In this document: piece after piece, positions 26,658-40,221 of the stretch | Layout of the letters: each line of letters starts with the position of its first letter | Numbering within the stretch: position 1 is the first letter of the stretch | NCBI RefSeq assembly: GCF_046630445.1 | Contig: NC_092333.1 | Location: forward strand, 102,026,501-102,090,500 | DNA length: 64,000 nucleotides | Direction: 5' to 3' | From: Rutidosis leptorrhynchoides | Lineage: Eukaryota; Streptophyta; Magnoliopsida; Asterales; Asteraceae | Position numbers and translations under genes: made by a program | Notes under the pieces: generated by a model | The model's database searches: none | Told to the model about the DNA's origin: nothing | What the model saw: only the letters and a program-made list of their open reading frames with translations

Positions 26658-27713
26658 GTGTGTGTTCGTACGCTGTTCCGATCAAACCGATGCATGTTGA
26701 GTATTGTTCTATGTCTACTTGCAACATGTACAATAACTATCATACTAAGACTTGACCTAAGTTAGTTATTTATATCGACCTGCTTTATTTATAGGTCGGC
26801 GTTGTGATCATCCCTGATCACTTTACTTCGTTTGCTGTTCGCTTATTTGTGTGGTTACTTCATTTGCTATTAAGGTGAGTTATAGTCCCATTTTTCCATT
26901 TTAAATCTTTTGGGATGAGAATACATGCAATTTATTTTATATTTTGGACACAAGTGGAAGTTGATTTAAATTATTCATTGTGAGTTGAACAAAAATACTC
27001 CCCTAGTCTGGTAACTGTAATCACTGGTTTCTACTGGTGAACACGAATCCTACGGATAGATCTATCGGGTTTGACAATCCCATTTCGAGCTAGTCGCGCT
27101 AGCAATTTATAATCGGAATATTTAGTACTTCGTAATTTGTTGTAGATACACTTGTTCAGTGTATATTATTTATTGTGTTTGGCAAGGGTAAATAAATGGT
27201 TAAGTGGTTACCAGGTGGCTCACGGAAAATGGAATAATGTTTTTATATGTTTTTTAGCATATAATTTTGTGGTCCAAAAAGGAGTTTTTATGTTTTCAAA
27301 CATAAATTTTTTATGGTTTAAATTAAATATTGTTTGCAATATTAAACCTATAATTCACTCAACATTTTTGTTGACAGTTACTCGCATGTCTTATTCTAAG
27401 GTTCATGATTGATTGCTTTCGCTGTGCTTAGAGAGTCTGCATATTTATGATGGCAGCTTTTGTTAAACAATAACTTGCATTCTATTTTGATACATTTAAT
27501 AGTGGATGTTGTTGACTTTGTTTTGGTCAACTCTTGGTTAAGTATTAATGTATGGTTTTTCTAAACTTACATATTTTGGTAGATTTCCTTTATAGAAAAT
27601 CATTTTTAAACAAAGAATGCAAGGTTATTTATTAAATTCATATAGAGTTATGATCAAGCTGTGGGACCAAGATAACGATGGTCGTCAAGTGTACTTTGAC
27701 GAGTCGTTAAAGT

Positions 27714-27725
27714 TGGTATCAGAGC
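27714..27725 (+). promoter_or_regulatory. Element D primer-binding site (initiator-Met type)
   Basis: TGGTATCAGAGC, two bases after the LTR. Confidence 0.9.
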
Positions 27726-29838
27726 GTTGATTGTAGGGAATTAGGCTGCATTGATGTCGTTACCCGAGTCAATAGGGTGCATTAGTGAGTCTAGTCTACA
27801 GCCCGGCCTATAAAATATTATTATATGTGATTATTTGTATCGTATTGGTATGTATATTGTTATCATACATACATCTCTATTATGTTCTGAATCTGGGAGG
27901 AACTCCCATTCCGATTTAAACGTATTCTTCAACTCATGCGAACTTATCCTTATAAGAACACCTCGGGTAGTGAAACCGAGGGATGTCATTCTTGACTTCT
28001 GAAATTCTCGACATTTCTATGTCATCTATTATGGTTATGTATATAACGTTTGAATTATATTACACGAGATTGCATTCTTGACTTCTAAATGCTCGGCATT
28101 TCAATGTCAGCTATTTTGTTTAGGTATATAACATTCTTGTTATATTACGTGCCTTTGTTCCGTTGTGCCTATGTGCTTTGGTTTTTGAACCGGAAAACGT
28201 CATTCTTGACTTTTAGAGATTCTTGGTACTTCGAAGACATTTTTATGTCATCGTTACTCCTATTCATTACTTTTGATGTTTTTGTCTCTTGTGCTATCCT
28301 TAGCACATTGTTTAAGAAATTGTTTTAGAGAAATTGTGTGGAAATTCGAGGTTGATCGCGTGTCCTGACCTCATGTAGTGCTATTGGAATGGAACTATGA
28401 ATTAGTGAAATATAATGGCGTCAGGCCAACGTGATTATATTACGTTAATTCATAAAGAAGTCCCAATATTGTGACATGAGGAATAGAAGGTGAGTCAAAG
28501 AAAATTTTTACACTACTCATTTAGAAATTTCGATGTATTACATGGATAGGGAAAATATTCATTATCCCATTTGTTGATATACGAGGAGCTCATTTTAACC
28601 AGATTATCTATCTCATGCTCTATCCTTCATAACTCGCTTGTTAGCAACAGCTTCGCTCGGGAACAGTTTTGGCCCAAGGACTTATGTCCTGATAATAGTC
28701 AAAACAACATTTAACTCATTGGTTTTCATGACCTCGTAACATTTTGTTGGTCAAATGTCGCACGATGATTCGAGTCCTTTACCCGATCTTCCACGATCTT
28801 ACTTCAACTTGTAACCTCTGAAATACAGATACTGCTCTGTTTATCATTGGGAGTTTTACACATTTGTTTAATTGGGCGGTTCTCATGAGATTTTTGGACG
28901 AATAGAAGTAATGAGATATTTTGTTATGTATACAATTTATAAAATCATATATGTACGTATGAATTCAAATGAATAAATTTACCCTTACCTATCTTGGCTA
29001 GTATATACTAAATCATACCTTCAAAATTATTTTAAAACCACACATTTATTGAGCTGTTTGACTACGTCAATTTGTTTTATATAAAATGGTACACGTTGTA
29101 CATACTTCTAAATTTACTAAGAACTTCATTCCATTTATGTTTTCACATCAAACATTTAAAGTTTTTTTTTTCAAAACTCCTTTGATCGATTTTATCAAAT
29201 TTTCGCATTACACTACAGAGTGTTTGGATCACATTTCTTCTCATCCTCCATTTAAGGATGAAACTTACCATTAAGTTCATTGATAGAAACTCTTACACCA
29301 CTTTGGATTTCGGTTTTATAAAATTTGTTGGAAAGTCTTTGCGCTCATAAAATTTTCCCTCTTATGGTTGGACATGGCCGGAACGCGGATCGATAAATCA
29401 ATTTTCTAGGGTACACTCGGTGGTCACCCTATTGTAGAAAAGGCGCTAGGTGGGTTTCTACCCCAACTGTTGTTATAGTGGGTATCATGGATATATATTA
29501 CACTAGACCATTTGAGGAGTTTCTACTCTCAATATTCGCTGTCAACCACAACACCCTCGTAAACATCAATCCTAGGATTCAATACTTTGAGGTGCACGAA
29601 ATTATTTTTGGAGATTCATCTCACCTGGAGTCGGCCATTCTTTATAGTCCGTGATTCACGTTTCCTTTCATCCGCATATAAGTTTAAGAATATGGATGAA
29701 TCCTAGATTTCCTCGCTCATTGTACATGGAAGTTCACTCTCGTTGAAATATCACACCTTTCGTACGTCTTCCTTTCGGAAATGTAATGAAAATTTACTTT
29801 GAAGTCCATGATCCTCGTTATCTCCCTTGGGAGAATTG
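27726..29838 (+). other. Element D gag/protease interval, no coding recognised
   Basis: About 2.1 kb where a chromovirus should have gag and protease. I find no gag domain, zinc knuckle or protease motif in any frame. Three imperfect copies of a unit beginning 'cattcttgactt' (about 27988, 28074, 28200) and the shared hairpin (28396-28454) are visible. Either gag has mutated beyond recognition or this lineage replaced it with noncoding DNA like that of B and C. Confidence 0.55.
28396..28454 (+). ncRNA. 59-nt hairpin in element D RNA
   Basis: tatgaattag...aatataat pairs with attatatt...ttaattcata. The loop contains the shared word caacgtgattatattac (28427-28443). The G-G mismatch of the B and C stems is a proper A-T pair here. 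Confidence 0.5.
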
Positions 29839-31190
29839 CCTTATATATCTATGCCACCGATGTGACTACTCTATATATTTCTTCCTTCATTGTTGCAACT
29901 ATATTTCATTCATCCCAGTTCGTCCCCTTGGGGAGGTCCTGTTTTTTTTATTAAAAAGAAAGATGGTTCGTTCCGGATGTGCATTGATTATCGTGAATTG
30001 AACAAGCTTACGGTTAAGAATCGTTACCCTCTTCCGAGAATTGATGTTCTGTTCGATCAACTTTAAGGTTCGTCCGTTTATTCTAAGATTGATCTTCGTT
30101 CCGGTTATCACCAGCTGCAGGCTAAAGAAACTGATATTCCGAAAGCCGCTTTCCGTACCCGTTATGGTCACTATAAATTTCTTGTTATGTCGTTCGGATT
30201 AACCAACGCACCTGCTGTGTTCATGGACCTCATGAACCGTGTGTGTATACCCTATCTGGACAAATTCGTTATTGTTTTCATCGACGACATCATTATTTAT
30301 TCCAAGAGTGATGAAGAGCACGAGGAAAATTTGAAGTTAGTGCTTGATTTATTGAGAAAAGAAGAGTTGTACGCTAAGTTCTCTAAGTGTGCTTTCTGGT
30401 TAAGAGAAGTTCAATTCCTTAGACATATTGTTAGTAAACAGGAAATACAAGTTGATCCAGCCAAGATTGAGGCAATTGAAAAGTGGGGAATTCTGAAAAC
30501 TCCTACTCAGATTCGTCAGTTCCTAGGTTTGGCAGGCTACTATAGAAGATTCATTCAAGATTTTTCACGAGTAGCTAAACCGCTGATTGATTTAACGCAT
30601 AAGGGGAAGAAGTACAAGTGGAAGAGTGAACAAGAGTCTGCTCTCCAAACTCTGAAGAAGAAGTTAACTTCTGCACCGATATTATCACTACCTGAGGGTA
30701 ATGATGATTTTTCTTTATCTATTGTGATGCATCGCGCCGGGGCTTTGGTTGCGTTTTGATGCAAAGAAAGGAAGTCATCGCTTACACGTCACGTCAGTTA
30801 AAGATCCATGAACAGAATTATACAACCCATGATTTAGAATTGGGAGCTTCTGTGTTCGCACTTAAGAATTGGAGACATTACTTATATGGGGTCAAAAGTA
30901 CTGTGTACACTGATCAAAAAAGTCTTCAACATATCCTTGATCAGAAATAGTTGAATATGAGGCAACGAAGATGGATTGAGACGTTGAATGATTATGATTG
31001 TGAACTTTTATATCATCCGAGAAAGGCCAACGTTGTGGCCGATGCGTTAAGTCGTAAAGAAAGGGCTGAACCTCGCAGGTTTAGAGCCTTGAATATGACA
31101 ATTCGAACAAACCTCGCAAGACAGATTCTTGAGGCACAACAAGAAGCCTTGAAGGAGGAGAATTTTGTAACGGGAAGGTCCGAGGCTTGA
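29839..31190 (+). pseudogene. Element D pol: reverse transcriptase and RNase H (decayed)
   Basis: RT of Tekay type. The sequence runs from a degraded N-terminus (PSSSPWGG around 29914-29937) through [19 protein letters not shown], the palm wording [17 protein letters not shown], and the catalytic [10 protein letters not shown] box, whose aspartates are intact. It continues to the [15 protein letters not shown] connection and the RNase H domain (YCDAS core, [42 protein letters not shown]). Breaks are a stop at 29863-29865, TAA at 30064-30066, a frameshift near 30715 between RT and RNase H, TAG at 30948-30950, and a frameshift near 31185. The enzyme copied element RNA to DNA; this copy cannot. 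Confidence 0.9.
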
Positions 31191-32566
31191 GTAAACAGTT
31201 AGAGGTACGAACCGATGGTACTCGGTATTTTACAGGACGCCTTTGGGTTCCGAAGTTTGGTGATCTGCGACAACTTGTTTTAGATGAGGCTCATAAATCT
31301 AGGTACTCTATTCATCTTGGTTCAGGAAATATGTATCATGATCTTAAGGAGCTGTATTGGTGGTCTAATTTGAAAGCTGACGTGGCTACGTATGTGGCTA
31401 AGTGTTTGACCTGTGCCAAGGTTAAAGCTGAACATCAAAAACCGTCTGGACTTTTGGTGCAACCTGAGATTCCCGAGTGGAAGTGGGAAGGGATTACGAT
31501 GGATTTTATTACTAAGTTACCTAGAGTTGCGGGTGGCTATGACACCATTTGGGTGATGGTAGATCGACTCACTAAGTCGGCTCACTTTTTGCCGATTAGG
31601 GAAACAGATTCAATAGAGAAGCTTACTCGTTTGTACTTGAAGGAGATTATTTCTAGACATGGTGTTCCTGTATCCATTATTTCAGACCGAGACAGTTGAT
31701 TTGTATCGAGGTTTTGGCGATCCTTACAGGAAGCCTTGGGAACTAGGTTAGACATGAGCACCGCTTATCATCCTCAAACAGATAGTCAGAGTGAAAGGAC
31801 CATTCAGACGTTAGAGGATATGTTACGAGCGTGTGTTATCGATTTTGGTAATGGGTGGGATAAATATTTGCCGCTAGCTGAATTTTCTTATAACAACAGT
31901 TATCATGCAAGTATTAAAGCCGCACCGTTTGATGCTCTGTATGGTAGAAAGTGTAGGTCTCCTATCTGTTGGAATGAGGTTGGGGATGCTCAACTCACAG
32001 GTCCATAAATTATTCATGAGACTACCGAGAAGATCATATAGATCAAAGGAAGGTTAAGAATCGCCAGGAGTAGGCAAAAGAGTTATGCCGAGGTTAGAAG
32101 AAAAGATTTAGAATTTCAAGTTGGTGATCTTGTCATGTTAAAGGTATCACTCTGGAAGGGTGTGGTACAATTTGGTAAGAGAGGAAAGTTGAATCCTCAT
32201 TTTGTTGGACCGTTTGAGATTATTGAGAGAGTTGGACCCGTGGCTTATCGTTTGAAATTGCCACAAGAACTTAGTGCTGTTCATGACGTTTTTCATGTAT
32301 CGAATTTAAAGAAGTGTTTGGCTGAGGCCGATAAGACTATTCCTCTGGAGGAACTTCGTGTTGATAAGCAACTACATTTTATTGAGGAACCTGTTGAAAT
32401 TATGGATCGAGAGGTTAAGACTCTTAAGCAGAGTAGATTTCCTATTGTTCGAGTTAGATGGAACGCCAGACGTGGTCCCGAGTTCACTTGGGAGTGTGAA
32501 GAGCAGATGAAGCAGAAGTACCCACATTTGTTCCCAGATGCTGAGTCAACCCCTGCACCTGCTTAA
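31187..32566 (+). pseudogene. Element D pol: integrase and chromodomain (decayed)
   Basis: The HHCC zinc region begins with [19 protein letters not shown] and ends [12 protein letters not shown]. The DDE core follows: [20 protein letters not shown], then IISDRDS, then [19 protein letters not shown] with Ser where most relatives have Gly. The C-terminal part ([24 protein letters not shown]) leads to a chromodomain near 32390-32540 ([20 protein letters not shown], then QKYPHLF). The chromodomain is what marks chromoviruses, and it is thought to guide integration to heterochromatin. Stops: TGA at 31697-31699 (probably CGA to TGA), TAA at 32006-32008 and TAG at 32038-32040. The frame closes with TAA directly at the 3' palindrome. 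Confidence 0.9.
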
Positions 32567-32600
32567 ATTTCGGGACGAAATTTCCGTAACGGGAAGATAC
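32565..32600 (+). promoter_or_regulatory. Element D 3' palindrome and primer tract
   Basis: aaatttcgggacgaaattt (32565-32583) overlaps the pol stop codon and is followed by ccgtaacgggaagatac up to the 3' LTR, parallel to B and C. Confidence 0.75.
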
Positions 32601-35600
32601 TGTAATGACCCTACTTTTTTCGTTATCTTTTAAGGTTAATTATTTAACGACCGTTAACTGTTATTCGTGCCACATCATTTCTATGATATATATTATTATT
32701 TTTGTAATAATATATTAATTATTATGTGTTATATGAATATTTGTATTCATATTTTAAGTTGTACGTTTCTACGTGTCGTGGATTTCTATCCGGCGAATCT
32801 TTTCGGTTTTCAAACCAACGGTCAAGATTTTAGGATTTTTAAGTCCAAATTATTTTAAATATGATATTTTGATGTCATATGAATATATATAGTGTTTATA
32901 TATTTTATTTGTCGCGTACGCGTTATCTCTCTGAATATTTAATCGCGTAGCGGTGTTTTCGCGCTTCGGGCTTCGTTCGGGCACTAGGGCCACAAGAATT
33001 CTTCCATTTATCAAATCGGCCCACTAAGGGGCCCACCCTACCCCTCTTTTGTCCGAAAATCCCACATAGGGGGTGGTTTAGCTCATTTCACAAATTACTT
33101 TCATGTTTTACTACTTGTTTCTTTTTTTGACCTAGCCTTTCTCATTTACACTTTTATTTTTCTCCCTTCCTCTCTTTTTCTCCATTGAGCCGTCTCCAAC
33201 CTCCACCATGTTCATCATCATCTTCAATCAAAACAAGCTTGGATCAAGGGGCTTTTAGTATAATTGGATTCATCTCTTCGATCTCTACGCTACTACATCA
33301 TTTGATTCTTGATTAGGGTATAAACCCTAACCCTAGATTTTTAATTTTTCTTTATTTTTCTATATTTTGATTATATTTTAATAGTATGATGATTACTTGT
33401 TGTTGTAATGGTGTTTGTATGCATAGAATTACTCATAAACACATGTTTTCGGTTTGATAAAATTGGGACAGCAGCTATTTCGTGTACTTCTGATACTGTG
33501 ACAGATATAAAAGTTAAAATAAAGTATCTATATGAGTTCCTCTCATCAAGACATTAATTTTAGACTCCGGATTCATGTCGTTTCGATTCCCGGAGCCCTA
33601 GATATGATCAAAGCGATATTTTGTTAAGATTGAAATGTGATTTTGATATGAACCAGGTTTGGTCCGACTTTGTGACCATATTTGGTGACTTTAGGGTGTG
33701 TTAGTGTGTTAGGATTAATGATGGGATGAACTTTCATGTTCGGGTCATCTAAATCCGAGCCACGAATCACCCGTTACGTCTAAAACACAATTTTGATTGA
33801 ATTAAAGTTTCAAGTGGTGCCATGGCTGATCACCACTATTTGTGGACTGTTCTTGGTGTGTTCTTGAGTGTATCAAAGTGTCGGGTGGTTTGATTAGGCG
33901 GAGATATATGTAAGGCTCGCCGAAAACCGACACCCAGGGCTCAGGATACGACCCGATGAACTTTTGATTTAAAACTTGTGATTAATTATTAAACTTATGA
34001 TAAAAATAATGGATTTCATTATCATTTAATTACTTATGATATAAAAAGTAATTATTATAATTTAAGACTTATCATATATATTTATTATATCATTTAATTA
34101 TTACTTATGATTTAATTAACATTTTAATTAAACTTATGATTAATAATACTTTTATTATTAATGGAAAATACTTATGATAAGTATTAAACTTATATTATGG
34201 GATTATTATAATAAGACTTATAATAAGGATTAATTAATTATTTAATTATTATAAGGCTTAGTTATTATTTAATTATTAAATACTTATGATTTAATAATTA
34301 TAATTAGAAACTTATGATATGATTAATAATTCATTATTAATTAATAATACTTATGATATGATTTAAAATTTATTATTAATTAATAATACTTATATTATGA
34401 CTAATATTTAATTAATTAATTAAATACTTATGTTATATTAATTATATCATTTAAACTTATATTAACTTTAATAATTCATTTTAATTTAATTAAACTTATG
34501 TTATGACATAATTGGACATATTTAACTTTAATAAACATTATAACTTACATTATTATTACAACTTACACTTTTAATATTAACGTTGACCATGTTTGACCAA
34601 GGTTGACTTTTGAGTTGACTTTCGGTTGACTTTGACTTTCAGTTGACTTTTGTTGACTTTCTAATTAAGGAAACTTTCCTAACTTATAAACTTTTCTAAA
34701 ATAGCAACTTTCTAAATTTGAAAACTTTCCAAAAATAGAAACTTTCCAAAAATAGAAACTTTCCAAAAATGGAAACCTGCTAAAAATAGAAACTTTCTAA
34801 AAATAGAAAGTGTGTGTCCGTACGCTGTTCCGATCAAAACGATGCATGTTGAATATTGTTCTATGTCTACTTGCAACATGTACAATAGCTATCATACTAA
34901 AACTTGACCTAAGTTAGTTATTTATATCGACCTGCTTTATTTATAGGTCGGCGTTGTGATCATCCCTGATCACTTTACTTCGTTTGTTGTTCGCTTATTT
35001 GTGTGGTTACTTCATTTGCTATTAAGGTGAGTTATAGTCCCATTTTTCCATTTTAAATCTTTTAGGATGAGAATACATGCAATTTATTTTATATTTTGGA
35101 CACAAGTGGAAGTTGATTTAAATTATTCATTGTGAGTTGAACAAAAATATTCCCTAGTCTGGTAACTGTAATCACTGGTTTCTACTGGTGAACGCGAATC
35201 CTACGGATAGATCTATCAGGTTTGACAACCCCATTTCGAGCTAGTCGCGCTAGCAATTTATAATCGGAATGTTTAGTACTTCGTAATTTGTTGTAGATAC
35301 ACTTGTTCGGTGTATATTATTTATTGTGTTTGGCAAGGGTAAATAAATGGTTAAGTGGTTACCAGGTGGCTCACGGAAAATAGAATAATGTTTTTATATG
35401 TTTTCTAGCATATAATTTTGTGGTCCAAAAAGGAGTTTTTATGTTTTCAAACGTAAATTTTTTTACGGTTTAAATTAAATATTGTTTGCAATATTAAACC
35501 TATAATTCACTCAACATTTTTGTTGACAGTTACTCGCATGTCATATTCTCAGGTTCATGATTGATTGCTTCCGCTGTGCTTAGAGAGTCTGCATATTTAT

Positions 35601-35863
35601 GATGGCAGCTTTTGTTAAACAATAACTTGCATTCTATTTTGATACATTTAATAGTGGATGTTGTTGACTTTGTTTTGGTCAACTCTTGGTTAAGTATTAA
35701 TGTATGGTTTTTCTAAACTTACATATTTTGGTAGATTTCCTTTATAGGAAATCATTTTTAAACAAAGAATGCAAAGTTATTTATTAAATTCATATAGAGT
35801 TATGATCAAGCTGTGGGACCAAGATAACGATGGTCGTCAAGTGTACTTTGATGGGTCGTTAAA
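32601..35863 (+). repeat. Element D 3' LTR
   Basis: Near copy of 24422-27711 with scattered changes and one fewer 17-bp unit. The W-box array (34582-34661) and GATAGATCTATC (35206-35217) are intact. Confidence 0.92.
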
Positions 35864-35929
35864 TATTTTCATAAAGACTGTAATAAAAATTCTTTTGTAC
35901 AAAATATTACTTGTGAAATTTTATTTTAA

Positions 35930-35946
35930 CGGGTAGGTAATACCCG
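35930..35946 (+). promoter_or_regulatory. Leader hairpin CGGGTA-loop-TACCCG (B)
   Basis: CGGGTAGGTAATACCCG, identical to the copy in C. Confidence 0.65.
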
Positions 35947-36439
35947 AGAAATACTTAAGTTTACATAAATATGTTACACTGTACATTTTCAATGATGTTT
36001 CGACAATCGTTAATTATACTCTCTCCTTTCATAGCAATATACATCATTTTACAAAATTCAAGACAACCATTTTCCATACCAATTCAATTACATATTCTGA
36101 TTTTGACAGATTAAAATCCAAGTCAAGATTTAAGAAGTGCCATCAATCTTAAATTCCTACATCCTTCAAAATCATACTTTAAATTTAAACTATACTAGAA
36201 CATCACTTTCATTCATAGAACTCATAAAGATATTCGTATCATTCAAGATTCATGACGAATTCATTATACGGATATTGACGATGACAACCTGCGTTTAAAC
36301 CCTTCAAAATTCTTGAAAACATCTCAACTAAGGAACAATCTAGAGAATGAACCAATCACATAATACATACGAAGAATATATGCATATAGATATGCATTCG
36401 GAGGACACTTGAACCTAAGCAAAGGTTCAACATGTATCC

Positions 36440-36628
36440 GTGTCAGATCCTTTAACATTATTATTACCCAAAATAACTTTACAATCCCTTTTTAAAATAG
36501 CGAATTTTATCACAGCTCCGAAAAGACAACTTCGACTTTTCATCCGGAGTAGCCTTATTATAACCTTGATATATACGCTGTCTTTTCGCCATCGTTACTG
36601 GGGAACCTTTTATATTCCACCACATTAG
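36440..36628 (+). pseudogene. Short conserved reading frame in B internal region
   Basis: 62 codons sharing SLFK-ANF-TAP and QLRLFIRS with C's frame at 18331-18516. The downstream half has shifted phase. Function unknown; best read as a relic of a frame carried by the common ancestor of B and C. Confidence 0.35.
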
Positions 36629-37349
36629 TAGTAAGCTTACCAGCAACTTTATTGCTCTTTGACTTAAATCTCTCTGAAAGATCACTATAAAACCTTGTCA
36701 TGTACCCATCTACATCTTGTAACAATAATTGTCATACCAAACCCCGGGAAGCATCAATAATTATTCTTGAATCTCACATCATTTCTGCATATACATATAA
36801 CGTTGTTTCCTGGAATTATAATTCTGAAATCCGGAATAGCACTTCAGCCTACGAATCAGTACTATGAAGTTTTGAAAAAGCTAAATGAAGCAGCAGAACT
36901 GTAGACAACCGTAACAGTTAAAAGTTGATGATAAAGAATATTGTGTTAGCAAAGCACAGAAAAAGAGAAGGTTTGGAACTGGAAACGGATTGAGCAAACC
37001 CTGAAGGAGGCTGTGGACAAATCATAAGGACGAAATCTACCTTCAAAGAATCCAAATGATTCGGTGTCTGCTAAAATCCTTAGCAAATACCTTGCTCCTT
37101 ACTCTAAAACCCTTGCGGACAATATTCTTCATCATCCTCTTATCTTAAATATTCTAAGATATCATCGTATCTTTCATTATAAATATCCTTCATATTTCTG
37201 AAGATATTTTCATAACCATTCTTATCTGAAATAATTTATTCCTTCGCGTTATCTGTATCAAATCATAAAGAAAACTGTTTTAGTTTCTAAATATCTGAAA
37301 CCTCTGAGTGTAAAGTATGAATGTTTTTGAAGTAATGTTGGGAACTGAA

Positions 37350-37410
37350 GCATGAGTTAGTATAATATAATGACACTTGATCAACGTGATTATATTACAG
37401 TAAGTCATGC
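37350..37410 (+). ncRNA. 61-nt hairpin in element B RNA
   Basis: Arms gcatgagttagtataatata... and ...attatattacagtaagtcatgc pair with three mismatches. Same 17-mer caacgtgattatattac (37382-37398) as in C and D. Confidence 0.5.
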
Positions 37411-38311
37411 TAAGTTTCTAAATAGAACGTAATGATTCACAGACCATAACGTCATCATGTGACATGTTACATGACTCTTACATTCAATCTAATCTCTAAA
37501 CATATCAAGAACATATTCTATTGATAGTTCTATCTTTTCCTTTGGATTCTGGTAATTTCACAAGTCAAATTGTGCTATTACAATTTCTCTCTTAGAGCAT
37601 TAGCTATGTTCATTCCGAATTTCATATCTATGAATTCTAGACCATTATTCGATTGACTTGAAGTCTGGAAAAGAAGACGGAAGCATGAAACTCCAAAATA
37701 TAAGGAAAAATATAAGCACGAAGACAACGCAGAAATTACAAACCGTGTATATCGATGCGTATAGCAATATAAAGACACGAGAAAACTAAGAACACTATAA
37801 ACCCAAGAGCATAATAGAAATTAACGGATTCCTCCGGTGGAAGATGAAAAAGAAGAATGACAGATGTGGTAGTCAAGAATTATCAAGAATTAAAACTGGA
37901 TGGAGCATATTGACGAATGTTTTGGAAGTACGAAGAAAGGAAGAAAGTATAAAAGATGGGAGATGTGGAAATAAGGAAACGTATGAGGTTGATTTATAGT
38001 AAAATATCCGACAGAGAAATCGAGACAGATTATTGCATTAAATCGAAGAGGATCATAATTTCCTTAATCGCCGAAGAATCAAATCTTATATAGATTACAA
38101 AGATTTTCTTTAATTCGAAGATCAACCGTGATGACTTCAAAAGATAAGACGAATCCCTATTTTATCATTTCACTCTTTTACGATAGCTTCACTCATACGT
38201 TTTGAGTAATCGAATTATTTTATCCATATTTCTCAATCAAGATAAAACCCTATGAATCAACTTATTTTCGTCATAATAACATTCTTATTGTTAGCCATGA
38301 CAACCTCGATC

Positions 38312-38347
38312 AAATTTCGGGACGAAATTTCTTTAACGCGTAGGTAC
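38312..38347 (+). promoter_or_regulatory. Element B 3' palindrome and primer tract
   Basis: aaatttcgggacgaaattt (38312-38330), then ctttaacgcgtaggtac. The tract has gcg where C has ggg. Confidence 0.75.
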
Positions 38348-38610
38348 TGTGACGACCCGGAAATTTCCGACCAAATTTAAACTTAATCTTTATATAATTC
38401 CGACTTGATAAGCAATGAATTTTAATAAATCTTGAACCTTCAAAAAGAGTTTTACACAGGCTTTTGGTCACCCTTTTATTCCGACGATTCACTAACGTCA
38501 TAACTTGATTTAATTGTTTAATTGTTTAATTATTGTGTATATATATGGATTTATATATATTTAACTAGAAAATATAATAATTAAATATCTCATTAAGTAT
38601 ATTAACAAAG

Positions 38611-38685
<75 letters not shown>

Positions 38686-40133
38686 TACTACTAATTTAAA
38701 GAGTTTTCAAACAATATATTTATTACTATTTAAACGACGTAATTAACTTATGTTAAAATGTATTTACATATAATGTATTACGAGTGTAAATACATCCTTA
38801 CAAGTATTGAATACACTTTATAATATACCAATACATATAAAGGATAGCTATACTCGTATTTTCGTTCAATTTCCTCAAAGAATTCTACTCGCATTCATAC
38901 GGTATTTTTATCCATATTATACACAGCTTCTAGAAGTATTTACTATTGGTATATACCAATAAAAATCTGAAATTATTTGTGTAATATATCATCCATGACC
39001 TAATAAATTTAATATGTCATGCATGACTTAATGCAATTTAACTTATCTTAGATATTTTTACTAAAAGCCAAAATTATAAGCTTATAAATAAGGACCATTT
39101 TAACTCATTTTTACTCCACATTTTCTTAAACTAAAAACACACACTTGAATGCTCTCATATCATACTTTAATCTAAGAAACTTTCCTCTTCATAATCAAGG
39201 TAAAATACTTCTCAAAATCCTTGTTCAATTCCTTGTATAGTTGCTATCTTATTATACTTATAACACTTGTAAAAACTAGAACTTGTTTTGGTGAATACCA
39301 AGCTTGTTTGAAAAACTAATCTAATCTTTCTAACTTAACTCTAATAACACTTATTTATATGTATTATGATGTTATATTAAGTTAATATAAGAACGTATAA
39401 CTTGTACATATGAAGAACACCTTGAAACTTAACATATATCCTTTAATCTCCATTCGGTAAAAAGCGGGCTGTTTTGGGTTGGGAATAAAAAACATATCTT
39501 AGACTTTGAGTTCGAGGATAAGACTTTAGAAATATGTTAATATATGTAAATAAGACTTCCAGTATTTGTTTCATGATTTTAGACAAAGTGAAAGTATTTT
39601 ATCAAAAATCATATATTGGATGGATGCCGGGATTTTTCCAAATCTGTCCACCGACACAAAAAGAGGGTAAAGCTCTAAAAATTACTACTTGGGATGAAAT
39701 TTTCGAATTGTTTTTGTAAAATTTACTTCTTAATGAATCCATAGCAATTTGATTCACTTTAAACGGAGTTGTAATGAATATTTGGCGAGCAAAACAAAAT
39801 CTGCTAAAATTAACGTTGTATGGACAAAATTTATATTATAAAAACTATATTAACCATATCCTTGTTAACTTTTCCTATATCCTATATATATTTGGACATG
39901 TTATCAGTAGTATAACAAAATATTATAATCTTGGTTAATTCTATGATTGTATATATGTATAATAATATTCTTGGTACGTCCTAACACAATAAGTATACAA
40001 TACGTTTTGATAAATCCTAAGACAATACGTACATAATACGTCTTAGTTAATTCTAAGACAATACGTATACGATACATCTCTGGGTTGATGCAAAGACAAT
40101 ACGTATACAATACGTCGTGGGGGTAATTCTAAG

Positions 40134-40221
<88 letters not shown>

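Larger units (their letters stand above)
24422..27711 (+). repeat. Element D 5' LTR
   Basis: Starts tgtaatgaccc, ends gtcgttaaa. Contains a telomere-like AAACCCTAACCCTA (25143-25156), a tract rich in 'acttatgat' (25789-26400), a cluster of TTGAC W-box cores (26413-26492), a 17-bp tandem repeat (26541-26657), and GATAGATCTATC (27055-27066). Confidence 0.92.
24422..35863 (+). mobile_element. Element D: Tekay-like chromovirus without recognisable gag
   Basis: LTRs 24422-27711 and 32601-35863, TSD tattt (24417-24421 and 35864-35868), initiator-Met primer site, decayed RT, RNase H, integrase and chromodomain. About 2.1 kb between primer site and RT shows no Gag or protease. The LTR pair is very similar, differing by scattered bases, a 17-bp repeat unit and small indels, so insertion is recent although the coding part is dead. 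It probably moved by borrowing proteins. Confidence 0.92.
35869..38311 (+). other. Element B internal region after D, mostly noncoding
   Basis: Aligns with C's internal region but lacks C's LTR-derived insertion. Contains the leader hairpin (35930-35946), a relic frame with SLFKIANFITAP and QLRLFIRS (36440-36628), a decayed relic ending YHRIFHYKYPSYF (about 37199), and the 61-nt hairpin (37350-37410). No enzyme gene. Confidence 0.65.
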
